A stretch of DNA of 64,000 bases. It comes from Flavobacterium cupriresistens (GTDB lineage Bacteria > Bacteroidota > Bacteroidia > Flavobacteriales > Flavobacteriaceae). Position 1 is the first letter of the stretch. Every line of letters starts with the position of its first letter. A model generated the notes under the pieces. It made no database searches. It was not told the origin of the DNA and was given only the letters and a program-made list of their open reading frames with translations. The DNA is taken from contig NZ_CP087134.1 of NCBI RefSeq assembly GCF_020911925.1, positions 682,001 to 746,000 of the forward strand, given 5' to 3'. Below are positions 9,555 to 18,874 of the stretch, in pieces. The position numbers and the translations under genes were made by a program.

Positions 9555-9557
9555 ATC

Positions 9558-10673
9558 ATGGAAGAAAATTGGTGGAAAATTAATTCCGAAACACTTATCG
9601 ACACTCCTTTTTTGGCTGTTTATGAAGACCGTTTACAACACAATATCGAACATTTGATTGCGACGGTAAAAGGTGATGTGCAGAAGTTACGTCCTCACAT
9701 TAAAACACACAAAACCGGAGAAATTCTTGATTTGTTTAAAGTGTATGGCATAAACAAAGTCAAATGCGCCACAATTGCTGAAGCAGAACTTTGCGCAATT
9801 CATCAAATTTCGGATATTTTATTAGCCTATCAGCCTGTTGGATTACGCGGGGAAAGATGGATTTCTTTAGTTCAGAAATATCCTCTTTCAGAATTTTCAA
9901 CTATCGTCGACAATATAGAATCCGCAAAAGAATTAAATGAAAGTGCAAAAAAGCAGCAAGTACAACTTACCGTTTATCTGGATCTAAATACCGGAATGAA
10001 CCGAACAGGATTTTCGGTTTCTGAAGATTGGATTGCTTTAGCGGCAGAGATAATGCAACTGGAGAACATTCATTTTGCCGGAATTCACATTTACGACGGT
10101 CATCTAAAAGGTAGTGTTGAACAACGAAAACTAGACGCTTCCCATTCTTTTTCAATCATCAATCAAAAAATAGAAACGTTACAGCAACAAGTAAATTACG
10201 AACTGAAAATTGTTGCGGGAGGTTCTAATACATTTCCTTTTTATTCCGAACAAGAAAACGTAGAATGCAGTCCGGGCACTTTTGTTTTTTGGGATATTAA
10301 TTACAGTCTAAATTTACCCGAACAACACTTTAAACCGGCAGCAGTTCTTGTCGGAACCATTATTTCCACACCAAGTTCTTCAACATTTTGCATTGATATT
10401 GGTTATAAAGCAGTTGCTTCAGAAAATCCGATAGACAAAAGATTAGTGATTTTGAATGATGAAAACTTGGTCCCGACCGCCCATTCAGAAGAACATTTAA
10501 TTATAGAAAACCGAGGCAAAAACGAGTATAAAATTGGCGATATTATTTATGCCATTCCGTACCACGTCTGCCCTACCTGCGCTCTTTACGAGACCGTTCA
10601 GATTGTCAATGCGGCACATCAAATCTGTGACCAATGGGTTGTCGAGGCGCGCAACAGAAAAATTAGTATTTAA
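9558..10673 (+). CDS. Fold-III PLP enzyme of the D-threonine aldolase / D-serine dehydratase family
   Basis: This 371-residue enzyme has an alanine-racemase-like barrel. The PLP lysine is Lys49 in R-P-H-I-K-T-H-K. The C-terminal domain has H-V-C-P-T-C, with His336 and Cys338 matching the zinc pair of eukaryotic D-serine dehydratases. Relatives act on beta-hydroxy D-amino acids, either by retro-aldol cleavage or by beta-elimination. D-glucosaminate is such a compound, and its elimination gives 2-keto-3-deoxygluconate. That product would feed the two preceding genes directly. Glucosaminate dehydratase is therefore my favoured hypothesis; D-serine or D-threonine are alternatives. The gene begins 3 bases after eda. 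Family sure, reaction inferred. Confidence 0.82.
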   Translation: MEENWWKINSETLIDTPFLAVYEDRLQHNIEHLIATVKGDVQKLRPHIKTHKTGEILDLFKVYGINKVKCATIAEAELCAIHQISDILLAYQPVGLRGERWISLVQKYPLSEFSTIVDNIESAKELNESAKKQQVQLTVYLDLNTGMNRTGFSVSEDWIALAAEIMQLENIHFAGIHIYDGHLKGSVEQRKLDASHSFSIINQKIETLQQQVNYELKIVAGGSNTFPFYSEQENVECSPGTFVFWDINYSLNLPEQHFKPAAVLVGTIISTPSSSTFCIDIGYKAVASENPIDKRLVILNDENLVPTAHSEEHLIIENRGKNEYKIGDIIYAIPYHVCPTCALYETVQIVNAAHQICDQWVVEARNRKISI

Positions 10674-10690
10674 AATTTAAGATCCCCACT

Positions 10691-11761
10691 ATGTTTATAA
10701 TAGATGCCCATTTAGACCTGAGCATGAATGCAATGGAATGGAACCGAGATTTAAGGAATGATGTAAAAACGTTACGCCATTTAGAAAAAGGAATGACCGA
10801 CAAACCGGATCGTGAACGGGCAACAGTTTCGTTTCCTGATCTGCGAAAAGGCAATATTGGCATTGTAGTCGCCACTCAAATAGCACGTTTTGTAAAACCG
10901 GGCAGCAGCATTCCGGGTTGGAACTCTCCCGAGCAAGCCTGGGCGCAAACGCAGGGGCAATTAAACTGGTACAAATGCATGGAGGAAGCCGGTGAAATGG
11001 TTGCCATTACCGATAAAAAATCGCTTCAAAAGCAAATTGATCTATGGAATGATGGTACCCCAAATGATAAAAAACCCATTGGTTATATCCTGAGTTTAGA
11101 AGGAGCCGATTCGATTGTAGACATTTCCTATTTAGAGAAAGCCTACAATTATGGATTAAGAGCCATTGGACCCGCTCATTATGGCCCCGGACGTTACGCG
11201 AACGGAACGGATGCAACGGGAAAAATGAATCAAAACGGAATTGATTTATTAAAAGAAATGGAACGTCTGAATATTATTTTAGATGCCACTCATTTATGTG
11301 ACGATGCTTTCTGGCAAGCTTTGGATCATTACAACGGTCCGGTTTGGGCAAGTCACAACAACTGCCGAAGTCTTGTGGATCATAACAGACAATACAGCGA
11401 CGAAATGATTAAAGCATTAATCTCAAGAGGATCAGTTATCGGTGGTGCTTTAGATGCCTGGATGTTAGTCCCAAATTGGGAAAGAGGCGTTTCAACCCCT
11501 TTAGGCACACAATGTAATCTGGAAACGGTCTTCAGACACATGGATCACATTTGCCAATTGGCAGGAAATGCCAACCACATTGGCGTAGGTTCAGATCTGG
11601 ATGGCGCTTTTGGAACCGAGCAAGGTCCGTATGATTTAGATACGATTGCCGATTTACAGAAACTGGTATTGATTTTTAAAAACAATGGCTATACTGATGA
11701 AGATCTAAAAAGCATCTTTCACCAGAACTGGATTAATTTTTTAATGAAAAACTGGCATTAA
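10691..11761 (+). CDS. Membrane dipeptidase (renal dipeptidase, peptidase M19)
   Basis: This 356-residue metallohydrolase has the M19 metal ligands: His7-x-Asp9 in D-A-H-L-D, the bridging Glu in S-L-E-G-A-D, and later histidines in D-A-T-H-L and A-S-H-N-N. A V-G-S-D-L-D-G motif is near the end. There is no signal peptide, so it should be cytoplasmic. M19 enzymes hydrolyse dipeptides, including those with a C-terminal D-residue. In this cluster it may free the D-amino acid or amino-sugar acid from an amide-linked precursor, which is inference. It starts 17 bases after the PLP enzyme. Its stop overlaps the opposing DeoR-type stop by three bases, with no terminator between them. Confidence 0.85.
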   Translation: MFIIDAHLDLSMNAMEWNRDLRNDVKTLRHLEKGMTDKPDRERATVSFPDLRKGNIGIVVATQIARFVKPGSSIPGWNSPEQAWAQTQGQLNWYKCMEEAGEMVAITDKKSLQKQIDLWNDGTPNDKKPIGYILSLEGADSIVDISYLEKAYNYGLRAIGPAHYGPGRYANGTDATGKMNQNGIDLLKEMERLNIILDATHLCDDAFWQALDHYNGPVWASHNNCRSLVDHNRQYSDEMIKALISRGSVIGGALDAWMLVPNWERGVSTPLGTQCNLETVFRHMDHICQLAGNANHIGVGSDLDGAFGTEQGPYDLDTIADLQKLVLIFKNNGYTDEDLKSIFHQNWINFLMKNWH

Positions 11762-12534
11762 ACAAACACTAAACTTGGAACTGCCTTCTTATAGGATTGT
11801 AATTTTTCGTGATCAGGCTCTACTTCGGTCACTACATAATCTACCTCGGATAAGTTGGCAATTTTCATTTTTAGAACGGTATCCAATTTTTCGGAAATAG
11901 TTAGAATGGCTGTTTTTTGTGAAGCCTGAATCATTGCTTTTTTCACCTGAACCGTTTCCCAATCAGAATCTGAGAAACCGCCTTCAATATCTAAAGCATT
12001 GGTTCCCAAAATCAATAAATCGACTTTAATATTAGCCAATTGATTGTATACATCACCGCTCACACACATTTGGCTGTAAGACGAAATGCTACCACCGATC
12101 ATGATAATTTTAACATTAGGTTTATCCAGAAGTTCAACAGCAGACAAAACAGTAACCGTAAAAATGGTCAGACTCAAATCATTTGGAATCAAACGAATAA
12201 ATTCCCTAATGGTTGTTCCGCCACCAATTAACAAAACCATACCATCATGAAGAAGTCCTATTGTTTTTTGCGCAATAATTTGTTTCGACTCGCCTGCATA
12301 CGTTTGATTTGATGAAGAGTGGTGGTAGGCTTTGGTCATCGCACCTCCTTTTACTTTAATCAATAAGGATTCCGATTCGAGTTCATTAATATCGCGTCTA
12401 ACGGTATCTTCTGAAACGCATAGTTTAACAGAAAGCGTTTCAAAACTCACACGAGTGTGCAAATTAATTTCTTTTAAAATATGACTTTTACGTTCTTCCT
12501 TAGTATAATTTACTATCTCATTATCATTGTTCAT
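11758..12534 (-). CDS. DeoR-family transcriptional repressor
   Basis: The start is set at the ATG ending at 12534, giving 258 residues. Upstream in-frame sequence would add 19 unlikely residues and run through a -7-like box, TACATTTG (complement of 12554-12561). The N-terminus has the DeoR helix-turn-helix (V-S-F-E-T-L-S-V-K-L, then V-S-E-D-T-V-R-R-D-I-N). The C-terminal sensor domain has I-G-G-G-T-T-I and L-G-T-N-A-L-D-I-E-G-G-F. DeoR regulators usually sense a sugar phosphate, and KDPG or a related phosphate is a plausible inducer. It lies between the catabolic operon and the hexosaminidase, both of which carry a TGCA-N7-TGCA element. A one-mismatch version at 12571-12585 suggests autoregulation. 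Confidence 0.88.
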   Translation of the reverse strand: MNNDNEIVNYTKEERKSHILKEINLHTRVSFETLSVKLCVSEDTVRRDINELESESLLIKVKGGAMTKAYHHSSSNQTYAGESKQIIAQKTIGLLHDGMVLLIGGGTTIREFIRLIPNDLSLTIFTVTVLSAVELLDKPNVKIIMIGGSISSYSQMCVSGDVYNQLANIKVDLLILGTNALDIEGGFSDSDWETVQVKKAMIQASQKTAILTISEKLDTVLKMKIANLSEVDYVVTEVEPDHEKLQSYKKAVPSLVFV

Positions 12535-12570
12535 GAAAATACATTTTATTAAACAAATGTAAACAATTAA

Positions 12571-12585
12571 TGCAAGATTATTGCG
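12571..12585 (-). promoter_or_regulatory. Candidate autoregulatory operator before the DeoR-type gene
   Basis: TGCA (12571-12574), seven bases, then TGCG (12582-12585) reproduces the TGCA-N7-TGCA spacing seen before susC and the hexosaminidase gene, with one mismatch. It lies ten bases upstream of the likely -7 box of the regulator. The match is short, so confidence is low. Confidence 0.3.
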
Positions 12586-12656
12586 AAACAAAATACAACA
12601 TGACGCAATAAAAAAGTTAATTCCGCTATTTCAAAGACATTTAAGCAATGTTAAGT

Positions 12657-12673
12657 TTTGCATATTTTTTGCA
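12657..12673 (+). promoter_or_regulatory. Candidate DeoR-type operator over the hexosaminidase -33 box
   Basis: TTTGCATATTTTTTGCA is the reverse complement of the susC-upstream element (543-559) at 16 of 17 positions. It contains TGCA-N7-TGCA and covers the TTG (12669-12671) of the promoter. Bound repressor would block RNA polymerase there. Confidence 0.5.
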
Positions 12674-12698
12674 AATAGATTCCTAAACAATATATTTG
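12669..12698 (+). promoter_or_regulatory. Promoter of the beta-hexosaminidase gene
   Basis: TTG at 12669-12671, a 19-base spacer, then TATATTTG at 12691-12698 match the Bacteroidota consensus in sequence and spacing. The start codon follows at 12723. Confidence 0.75.
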
Positions 12699-12722
12699 TT
12701 TATAACTAACCCAAAATAAACC

Positions 12723-15029
12723 ATGAAAAAAAGCCTTCTATTTTTTTTGCTGTTTTGTTATTCCTTCGGAAATGCACAAGCCACTTCTGAAAACAATACT
12801 ATAATTCCGGCACCAAACTTCTATAAAGCAACAGGCGACAGTGTTCGTTTAAACGGACAAATCAAAGTTGTTTTTGAGAACAATAAATTCAGTCCAAAAG
12901 AACTTAAAACAGCACAACTTTTTGAAACGGTCATTAACGGAAGCCTTCCTTCAAAAAAGAGTACGGTCGAAGTTCAATTCAGTACCAAAAACCCTTCAAC
13001 TTCCTTAAGCAAAGAAGCTTACAAAATTAGTATTACTTCAAAAAAGATCAGCGTTACAGGCTCAGAAGAAGGATTATTCTATGCCGTTCAGAGTTTGCTG
13101 CAACTCTTACCGAACAAACTGACTGATAAAAAAGAAATAAAATTCCCTTGTCTCACCATCGAAGACGAACCCAGATACGCTTACCGCGGATTGCATTTGG
13201 ATGTATGCCGTCACTTTTTTTCGGCAGACGTTATAAAAGATTTCATCCGTCAGATGTCGTACTATAAATTGAATAATTTTCACTGGCATTTAACTGATGA
13301 TCAGGGTTGGAGAATTGAAATAAAAAAATACCCGAAACTAACCGATATTGGATCTAAAAGAGCACAAACACTGGTTGGGAATAAGTTTGAAAGATTTCCA
13401 CGTTTCTTTGACGGCAATCCTTATGGTGGTTTTTACACACAAGAAGAAATTAAGGATGTCGTTAAATTTGCTGAGGCCCATTATGTAAATATCATTCCCG
13501 AAATTGAAATGCCGGGACATGCAACAGCAGCTTTAGCCGCCTACCCTAATTTATCCTGCTTTCCGGATCGCACTTACAAAGTTGTGGAATCATGGGGTGT
13601 TTTCGAAGATATTTTTTGCGCCGGAAAAGAAGAAACTTTTACTTTTTTAGAAGATGTTCTTACTGAAGTTATTGCATTATTCCCAAGCAAATACATTCAT
13701 ATTGGAGGAGATGAATGCCCAAAAGCCCGATGGGAAGTTTGTCCGAATTGCCAAAAAAAGATTAAAGATTTAGGACTAAAAAACGAACATGAACTACAAA
13801 CTTACCTGACTACACGAATAGAAAAATTTCTGAATGCAAACGGAAGACAAATTCTGGGTTGGGATGAAATGCTTGAAGGCGGACTTGCTCCCAATGCAGC
13901 GGTAATGTCCTGGCGCGGAGAATCCGGAGGAATTGCGGCCGCAAAACAGAAGCACTTTGTAATTATGAATCCCGAACAAGTTCTTTATTTAGATTACAAT
14001 CAAGGGTATTCGCCCCAAGAACCTTTGACAGTAGGACGATTAATTACAGTCGACAAAATATACAATTACAATCCAACTCCTGTGGACAGCTTAACTGTTG
14101 AAGAGCAAAAATACATTATTGGTGTACAGTCTAATCTTTGGTCGGAATACTTAACCAACCCGGCGAAATTAAATTACCAGCTTTATCCAAGAGTTTTTGC
14201 TTTGGCAGAAATTGCCTGGACACAACCTCAAAACAAAAATTACAACAGTTTTGTTTTAAAAAGAATGCCACATCACTTGGAAAAACTGGAACTTCAAAAA
14301 AGATTGTACAAAGTCCCAACGCCTTTTGGTTCTGAGGAAACAGCACTAATTGCATCAAAATACACTTTAAATCTAGTGCCAACAATCAAAAACGGGCAAA
14401 TTTTCTATACTATAGACGGTTATAATCCGGACGAGACTACGGTACTTTATGAAAAACCGGTTACCATAAATGTCCCAAAAGGAGAATATCGAATCATCAA
14501 AACAGTTCAGATTAGTCCCGGTGGAAGAAAAAGTTCCATTAATAAAATTTTGGTTCGAAATCCTGATTTAAAACCGGCTTTAGCAATAAAACCAACCAAA
14601 CAGGGCTTAAAATATAACTACTATACCGGAACTCTCTTTCAACAAGTACAAGATTTAGAATTAGCAAAACCTCTAAACTCAGGTATTTTTGAAGGTGCCA
14701 TCAGCAGTGAAAAATGGAAAACCAAAACAGAGCGTTATATCGGCTTAAAATTCGACGGGTATATCTATGTGTCCGAAACCGCAAACTATACCATTTCGAC
14801 GCTTTCAGATGACGGATCGAAGCTTTTTATAGACGATGAACTAGTCGTTAACAATGACGGAATTCATTGGCTAAATGAAGCCTATGGTGCCGTACAACTC
14901 GAAAAAGGATTCCACAAACTCAATATCAGCTATTTTGATCAGGTTGGAGGAACCACTCTAAACTGTTTTATACAACAAGAAGGAAAAGAAAAACAGGAAA
15001 TAAACAGCTCGCAATTGTATTACGAATAA
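12723..15029 (+). CDS. GH20 beta-N-acetylhexosaminidase with PA14 domain
   Basis: This 768-residue exported enzyme has a signal peptide (about 1-19, ending G-N-A-Q-A). A GH20 N-terminal domain (about 25-145) is followed by the catalytic barrel (about 150-500), with the acid pair Asp330-Glu331 in H-I-G-G-D-E-C. A chitobiase C-terminal-like domain (about 540-620, F-Y-T-I-D-G-Y-x-P) and a PA14 sugar-binding domain (about 640-750, S-D-D-G-S-K-L-F-I-D) complete it. It removes terminal GlcNAc or GalNAc from glycans, probably in the periplasm or at the surface. It has its own promoter beside the DeoR-type gene, and the shared operator links it to the SusC operon. It may supply the amino sugar used by that cluster. 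Confidence 0.93.
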   Translation: MKKSLLFFLLFCYSFGNAQATSENNTIIPAPNFYKATGDSVRLNGQIKVVFENNKFSPKELKTAQLFETVINGSLPSKKSTVEVQFSTKNPSTSLSKEAYKISITSKKISVTGSEEGLFYAVQSLLQLLPNKLTDKKEIKFPCLTIEDEPRYAYRGLHLDVCRHFFSADVIKDFIRQMSYYKLNNFHWHLTDDQGWRIEIKKYPKLTDIGSKRAQTLVGNKFERFPRFFDGNPYGGFYTQEEIKDVVKFAEAHYVNIIPEIEMPGHATAALAAYPNLSCFPDRTYKVVESWGVFEDIFCAGKEETFTFLEDVLTEVIALFPSKYIHIGGDECPKARWEVCPNCQKKIKDLGLKNEHELQTYLTTRIEKFLNANGRQILGWDEMLEGGLAPNAAVMSWRGESGGIAAAKQKHFVIMNPEQVLYLDYNQGYSPQEPLTVGRLITVDKIYNYNPTPVDSLTVEEQKYIIGVQSNLWSEYLTNPAKLNYQLYPRVFALAEIAWTQPQNKNYNSFVLKRMPHHLEKLELQKRLYKVPTPFGSEETALIASKYTLNLVPTIKNGQIFYTIDGYNPDETTVLYEKPVTINVPKGEYRIIKTVQISPGGRKSSINKILVRNPDLKPALAIKPTKQGLKYNYYTGTLFQQVQDLELAKPLNSGIFEGAISSEKWKTKTERYIGLKFDGYIYVSETANYTISTLSDDGSKLFIDDELVVNNDGIHWLNEAYGAVQLEKGFHKLNISYFDQVGGTTLNCFIQQEGKEKQEINSSQLYYE

Positions 15030-15035
15030 GCGCAT

Positions 15036-15071
15036 AAAAAAACGCATCTGCCAAGGCGGATGCGTTTTTTC
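15036..15071. terminator. Bidirectional terminator between hexosaminidase and sdhB
   Basis: AAAAAACGCATC pairs perfectly with GATGCGTTTTTT, and the inner GCC/GGC extends the stem. A-tract and T-tract flank it on both sides, so it can end both the plus-strand hexosaminidase and the minus-strand sdh transcripts. Confidence 0.85.
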
Positions 15072-15092
15072 TATAAACTAAATGCTATTTTA

Positions 15093-15839
15093 TTATCCTT
15101 TTAAACTTGCTGCTAAATACTCACGGTTCATACGTGCGATATTTTCAAGAGAAATTCCTTTTGGACATTCTACTTCACAAGCTCCGGTGTTGGTACAGTT
15201 ACCAAAACCTTCAGCATCCATTTGGTGAACCATGTTTAAAACACGATCAACCGCTTCTACCTGACCTTGTGGCAATAAAGCATATTGAGATACTTTTGCA
15301 GAAACGAACAACATTGCTGATGAGTTTTTACAAGTAGCCACACAAGCTCCACAACCAATACAAGCAGCAGCATCAAAAGATTTGTCTGCATCGTCTTTGT
15401 TAATCGGAATAGTATTGGCATCAATTGTATTCCCTGAAGTATTTACCGAGATAAATCCTCCTGCATGTTGGATTCTGTCAAAAGAACTTCTGTCAACAAC
15501 TAAATCTTTAATTACAGGGAATGCTTTTGCTCTAAATGGCTCGATAAAAATCGTATCACCATCTTTAAACATACGCATGTGTAACTGACAAGTTGTAACT
15601 CCTCTGTCTGGTCCGTGCGCTTCTCCGTTAATAAACAAAGAACACATTCCGCAGATTCCTTCACGACAATCGTGGTCAAATGCTACTGGCTCTTCTCCTT
15701 TATTGATTAATTGCTCATTAAGAACATCAAGCATTTCAAGAAAAGACATATCTGGTTCAATTCCGTCAATTGGGTAATCAACGATTGCTCCTTTATCTTG
15801 GGCGTTTTTCTGACGCCATATTTTTAGTGTAAGTTTCAT
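15093..15839 (-). CDS. sdhB: Succinate dehydrogenase/fumarate reductase iron-sulfur subunit
   Basis: The 248-residue electron-transfer subunit has a [2Fe-2S] ferredoxin half (C-R-E-G-I-C-G-M-C) and a C-terminal half with [11 protein letters not shown] and C-E-V-E-C-P-K for the [4Fe-4S] and [3Fe-4S] clusters. It passes electrons from the flavoprotein SdhA to the membrane cytochrome. It is the last gene of sdhCAB, 37 bases after sdhA, and ends at the shared terminator. The length is normal for the menaquinone-type complexes of this phylum. Confidence 0.95.
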   Translation of the reverse strand: MKLTLKIWRQKNAQDKGAIVDYPIDGIEPDMSFLEMLDVLNEQLINKGEEPVAFDHDCREGICGMCSLFINGEAHGPDRGVTTCQLHMRMFKDGDTIFIEPFRAKAFPVIKDLVVDRSSFDRIQHAGGFISVNTSGNTIDANTIPINKDDADKSFDAAACIGCGACVATCKNSSAMLFVSAKVSQYALLPQGQVEAVDRVLNMVHQMDAEGFGNCTNTGACEVECPKGISLENIARMNREYLAASLKG

Positions 15840-15876
15840 TTTGTATCAGTATTAAGTATAACGACTTTGCGAAATA

Positions 15877-17877
15877 CTATTTATAACTACGTTGTACTAA
15901 TTTGATGTTTTCATAAACCAGAGCTTCTTTGTGTAATACGGCATCACTTGGTTTTCCTTTGTATTCCCAAGCTGCAACGTATGCAAAATTCTCATCATCA
16001 CGAAGCGCTTCTCCTTCTTCTGTTTGATATTCTTCGCGGAAGTGACCTCCACAAGATTCATTACGGTGTAAAGCATCTTTTGCGAACAATTCTCCTAGCT
16101 CAAGGAAATCGGCAACACGAGTTGCTTTTTCTAACTCCTGATTAAATTCATTAGCACTTCCAGGTACTTTTACGTCTTTATAAAACTCTTCACGTAAAGC
16201 AGCAATTTCTTCGATCGCCTCAGTCAAACCTTTAGCATTACGAGCCATACCTACTTTATCCCACATGATTTTTCCTAATTTCTTATGGAAATAATCTACA
16301 GAATGAGTTCCTTTATTATTGATAAATCTGTCGATTTGATCTTTTACACTTTTCTCTGCTTCTACGAATTCCGGTAAATCTGTAGAAATTTCACCCATTT
16401 TAATATCCGGAGCTAAATAATCTCCAATAGTATAAGGTAATACAAAATAACCATCTGCTAAACCTTGCATCAAGGCAGAAGCCCCAAGTCTGTTTGCTCC
16501 GTGATCTGAGAAGTTAGACTCTCCGATTGAGAAACATCCAGGAATTGTAGTCATTAAGTTATAATCAACCCAAGTTCCACCCATAGTGTAGTGAACCGCA
16601 GGGTAAATCATCATTGGCGTTACATAAGGATTCTCATCAACGATTTTCAAGTACATTTGGAATAAGTTTCCGTATTTACTTTTTACGATATCAGTTCCTA
16701 ATTTAGTAACCACCGCTGTATCATTAGCATCTAAACCTTTTACGTAAGCTGCCTCTTTTCCGTAACGTTCGATAGCTGCAGCAAAATCAAGGTAAACTGC
16801 TTCACCTGTTTTGTTAACACCAAAACCGGCATCACATCTTTCTTTTGCAGCACGAGACGCAACGTCACGTGGTACCAAGTTACCAAAAGCAGGATATCTT
16901 CTTTCTAAGAAATAATCTCTTTCGCTTTCAGATAAATCAGTTGCTTTTTTCTTTCCTTCGCGAATTGCTTTTGCATCTTCTTGTTTTGCAGGAACCCAAA
17001 TACGACCGTCATTACGTAACGACTCAGACATCAAAGTCAATTTTGACTGGTGATCTCCTGAAACCGGAATACAAGTTGGGTGAATTTGTGTATAACAAGG
17101 ATTCGCGAAAAACGCTCCTTTTTTATGTATTTTCCAAGCTGCTGTTGCATTACTTCCCATAGCATTTGTTGACAAGAAAAATACGTTTCCGTATCCTCCT
17201 GAACCAATAACTACAGCATGAGCAGAATGTCTTTCTATTTCTCCTGTAATTAAATTACGAGCGATAATACCTCTTGCTTTTCCATCAACGATTACGATGT
17301 CTAACATCTCGTGACGGTTGTACATTTTTACTTTTCCACGACCAATCTGACGGTTCATTGCAGAATAAGCTCCTAACAATAATTGTTGTCCGGTTTGTCC
17401 TTGTGCGTAAAAAGTACGAGAAACCAAAGTTCCTCCAAAAGAACGGTTATCTAATAATCCGCCATATTCACGAGCCAATGGCACCCCTTGAGCCACACAC
17501 TGGTCAATAATATTAGCCGAAACTTCAGCCAAACGGTGAACGTTTGCCTCACGTGCGCGGTAATCTCCACCTTTTACAGTATCGTAAAACAATCTGTAAA
17601 CCGAGTCACCGTCACCTTTATAATTTTTTGCTGCATTGATACCACCTTGTGCAGCAATAGAGTGCGCACGTCTTGGTGAATCCTGAAAACAAAATGCTTT
17701 TACGTTATATCCTAATTCAGCCAAAGTAGCCGCAGCAGAACCTCCAGCTAAACCTGTTCCAACGATAATAATATCTAAATTACGTTTATTAGCAGGGTTT
17801 ACTAAATTAATGTGATCTTTATAATCTGTCCATTTGTCCGAGATTGGACCTTTTGGGATTTTTGAATCTAATGCCAT
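15877..17877 (-). CDS. sdhA: Succinate dehydrogenase/fumarate reductase flavoprotein subunit
   Basis: This is the 666-residue catalytic subunit that oxidises succinate to fumarate. It has an N-terminal dinucleotide-binding motif ([10 protein letters not shown]), the [11 protein letters not shown] stretch with the FAD-linking His, and a long C-terminal helical domain with [11 protein letters not shown]. It has no signal peptide and acts on the cytoplasmic face of the inner membrane. The sdhC-sdhA gap is 11 bases, so the three subunits are one transcript. The size and gene order match the Bacillus/Bacteroidota class rather than the proteobacterial SdhCDAB. Confidence 0.95.
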   Translation of the reverse strand: MALDSKIPKGPISDKWTDYKDHINLVNPANKRNLDIIIVGTGLAGGSAAATLAELGYNVKAFCFQDSPRRAHSIAAQGGINAAKNYKGDGDSVYRLFYDTVKGGDYRAREANVHRLAEVSANIIDQCVAQGVPLAREYGGLLDNRSFGGTLVSRTFYAQGQTGQQLLLGAYSAMNRQIGRGKVKMYNRHEMLDIVIVDGKARGIIARNLITGEIERHSAHAVVIGSGGYGNVFFLSTNAMGSNATAAWKIHKKGAFFANPCYTQIHPTCIPVSGDHQSKLTLMSESLRNDGRIWVPAKQEDAKAIREGKKKATDLSESERDYFLERRYPAFGNLVPRDVASRAAKERCDAGFGVNKTGEAVYLDFAAAIERYGKEAAYVKGLDANDTAVVTKLGTDIVKSKYGNLFQMYLKIVDENPYVTPMMIYPAVHYTMGGTWVDYNLMTTIPGCFSIGESNFSDHGANRLGASALMQGLADGYFVLPYTIGDYLAPDIKMGEISTDLPEFVEAEKSVKDQIDRFINNKGTHSVDYFHKKLGKIMWDKVGMARNAKGLTEAIEEIAALREEFYKDVKVPGSANEFNQELEKATRVADFLELGELFAKDALHRNESCGGHFREEYQTEEGEALRDDENFAYVAAWEYKGKPSDAVLHKEALVYENIKLVQRSYK

Positions 17878-17888
17878 TATAATTGATA

Positions 17889-18554
17889 TTAATTATTGAA
17901 ATGATGAACTAAAGCGATTATCACGAAAAGTGCCGGTACTACAACCGCAAATCCATAACCGATTTTACTTAAGAATCTGGAATATTTGTTGTGCATCCCT
18001 ACTGATTGAAGAGACGAACTGAATCCGTGCCAAAGGTGGAACCCTAAAAGCACGAAAGACACACAGTAAATTCCTGTACGAATTGGATCGTGAAATTTGT
18101 GAACTAACTCACCATAATATCTTGTAGCATCCGGTGCAGTTCCTGCTATATACTTATAAGAAACTTCAGGAAACCAGAAATCATAAAAGTGCAATCCTAA
18201 GAATGCTAAAATAACCAGTCCAGAAATAATCATATTTCTTGAAGTCCAAGAAGCGTTAGCCGCTCCATTGTATTTTGCGTATGCAATTGGTCTTGCTGCG
18301 CTATTTTGTGCTGTCAATATAAATCCCATTACAAAGTGGAAAATTACACCAACTGCCAAAACAGGTTGCATTACATATTGTATCAGCGGATTGTATCCCA
18401 TAAAGTGAGAAGCTTCGTTAAAAACGTCTTCACTAATAATAGAAATAAAATTTAAGGAAACATGCAGCGCTAAAAACGTGATTAAGAATATTCCCGAAAG
18501 AGCCATAGCCACTTTCTTTAAGATGGAAGCATTCAATAGTGCAGATTGTGCCAT
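17889..18554 (-). CDS. sdhC: Succinate dehydrogenase cytochrome b558 subunit
   Basis: The 221-residue membrane anchor has five predicted helices and conserved histidines for two haems (for example L-A-L-H-V, F-H-F-V and L-H-F-Y). It is the single-subunit b558 type that passes electrons to menaquinone. It is the first gene of sdhCAB. A promoter on the minus strand is visible just upstream: TATTTTTG (complement of 18588-18595) with TTG (complement of 18616-18618) at a 20-base spacing. Confidence 0.93.
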   Translation of the reverse strand: MAQSALLNASILKKVAMALSGIFLITFLALHVSLNFISIISEDVFNEASHFMGYNPLIQYVMQPVLAVGVIFHFVMGFILTAQNSAARPIAYAKYNGAANASWTSRNMIISGLVILAFLGLHFYDFWFPEVSYKYIAGTAPDATRYYGELVHKFHDPIRTGIYCVSFVLLGFHLWHGFSSSLQSVGMHNKYSRFLSKIGYGFAVVVPALFVIIALVHHFNN

Positions 18555-18587
18555 AAGAGTTTAAGTAGTTTGTTTTAAAAAATTATA

Positions 18588-18618
18588 CAAAAATAAAGTA
18601 AATACAAGTGAACTACAA
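18588..18618 (-). promoter_or_regulatory. Promoter of sdhCAB
   Basis: Read on the minus strand, TTG (18618-18616), 20 bases, then TATTTTTG (18595-18588) fit the phylum consensus. The start codon of sdhC is 33 bases downstream. Confidence 0.6.
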
Positions 18619-18874
18619 CCATTTCGCTCTTATTTATAATCATTTTAAAAAGCCTCTCCGTCAATTATTCAAATTCTTATAAAACAACAAAATAAGTCTC
18701 ATTACGCGGCCATTTTCTCCAAAACCTGCATTTTATATAATTATCAAATTGCTATTTTTTAGTACTTTTTGACTTGTTTTCCTCAAAAATATAGGAGGCG
18801 CTAATTTTATTGCTTTAAAACAACAGAATTCTAAGAGCATAATTTTACCTTTATCCGCTTCAAAAAAAATGAGA
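18619..18874. other. Intergenic region between divergent sdhC and HMG-CoA synthase
   Basis: Apart from the sdh promoter, this AT-rich divergent spacer shows only TAATTTTA near 18840, a weak candidate -7 box for the synthase gene. I see no gene or repeat in it. Confidence 0.4.
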
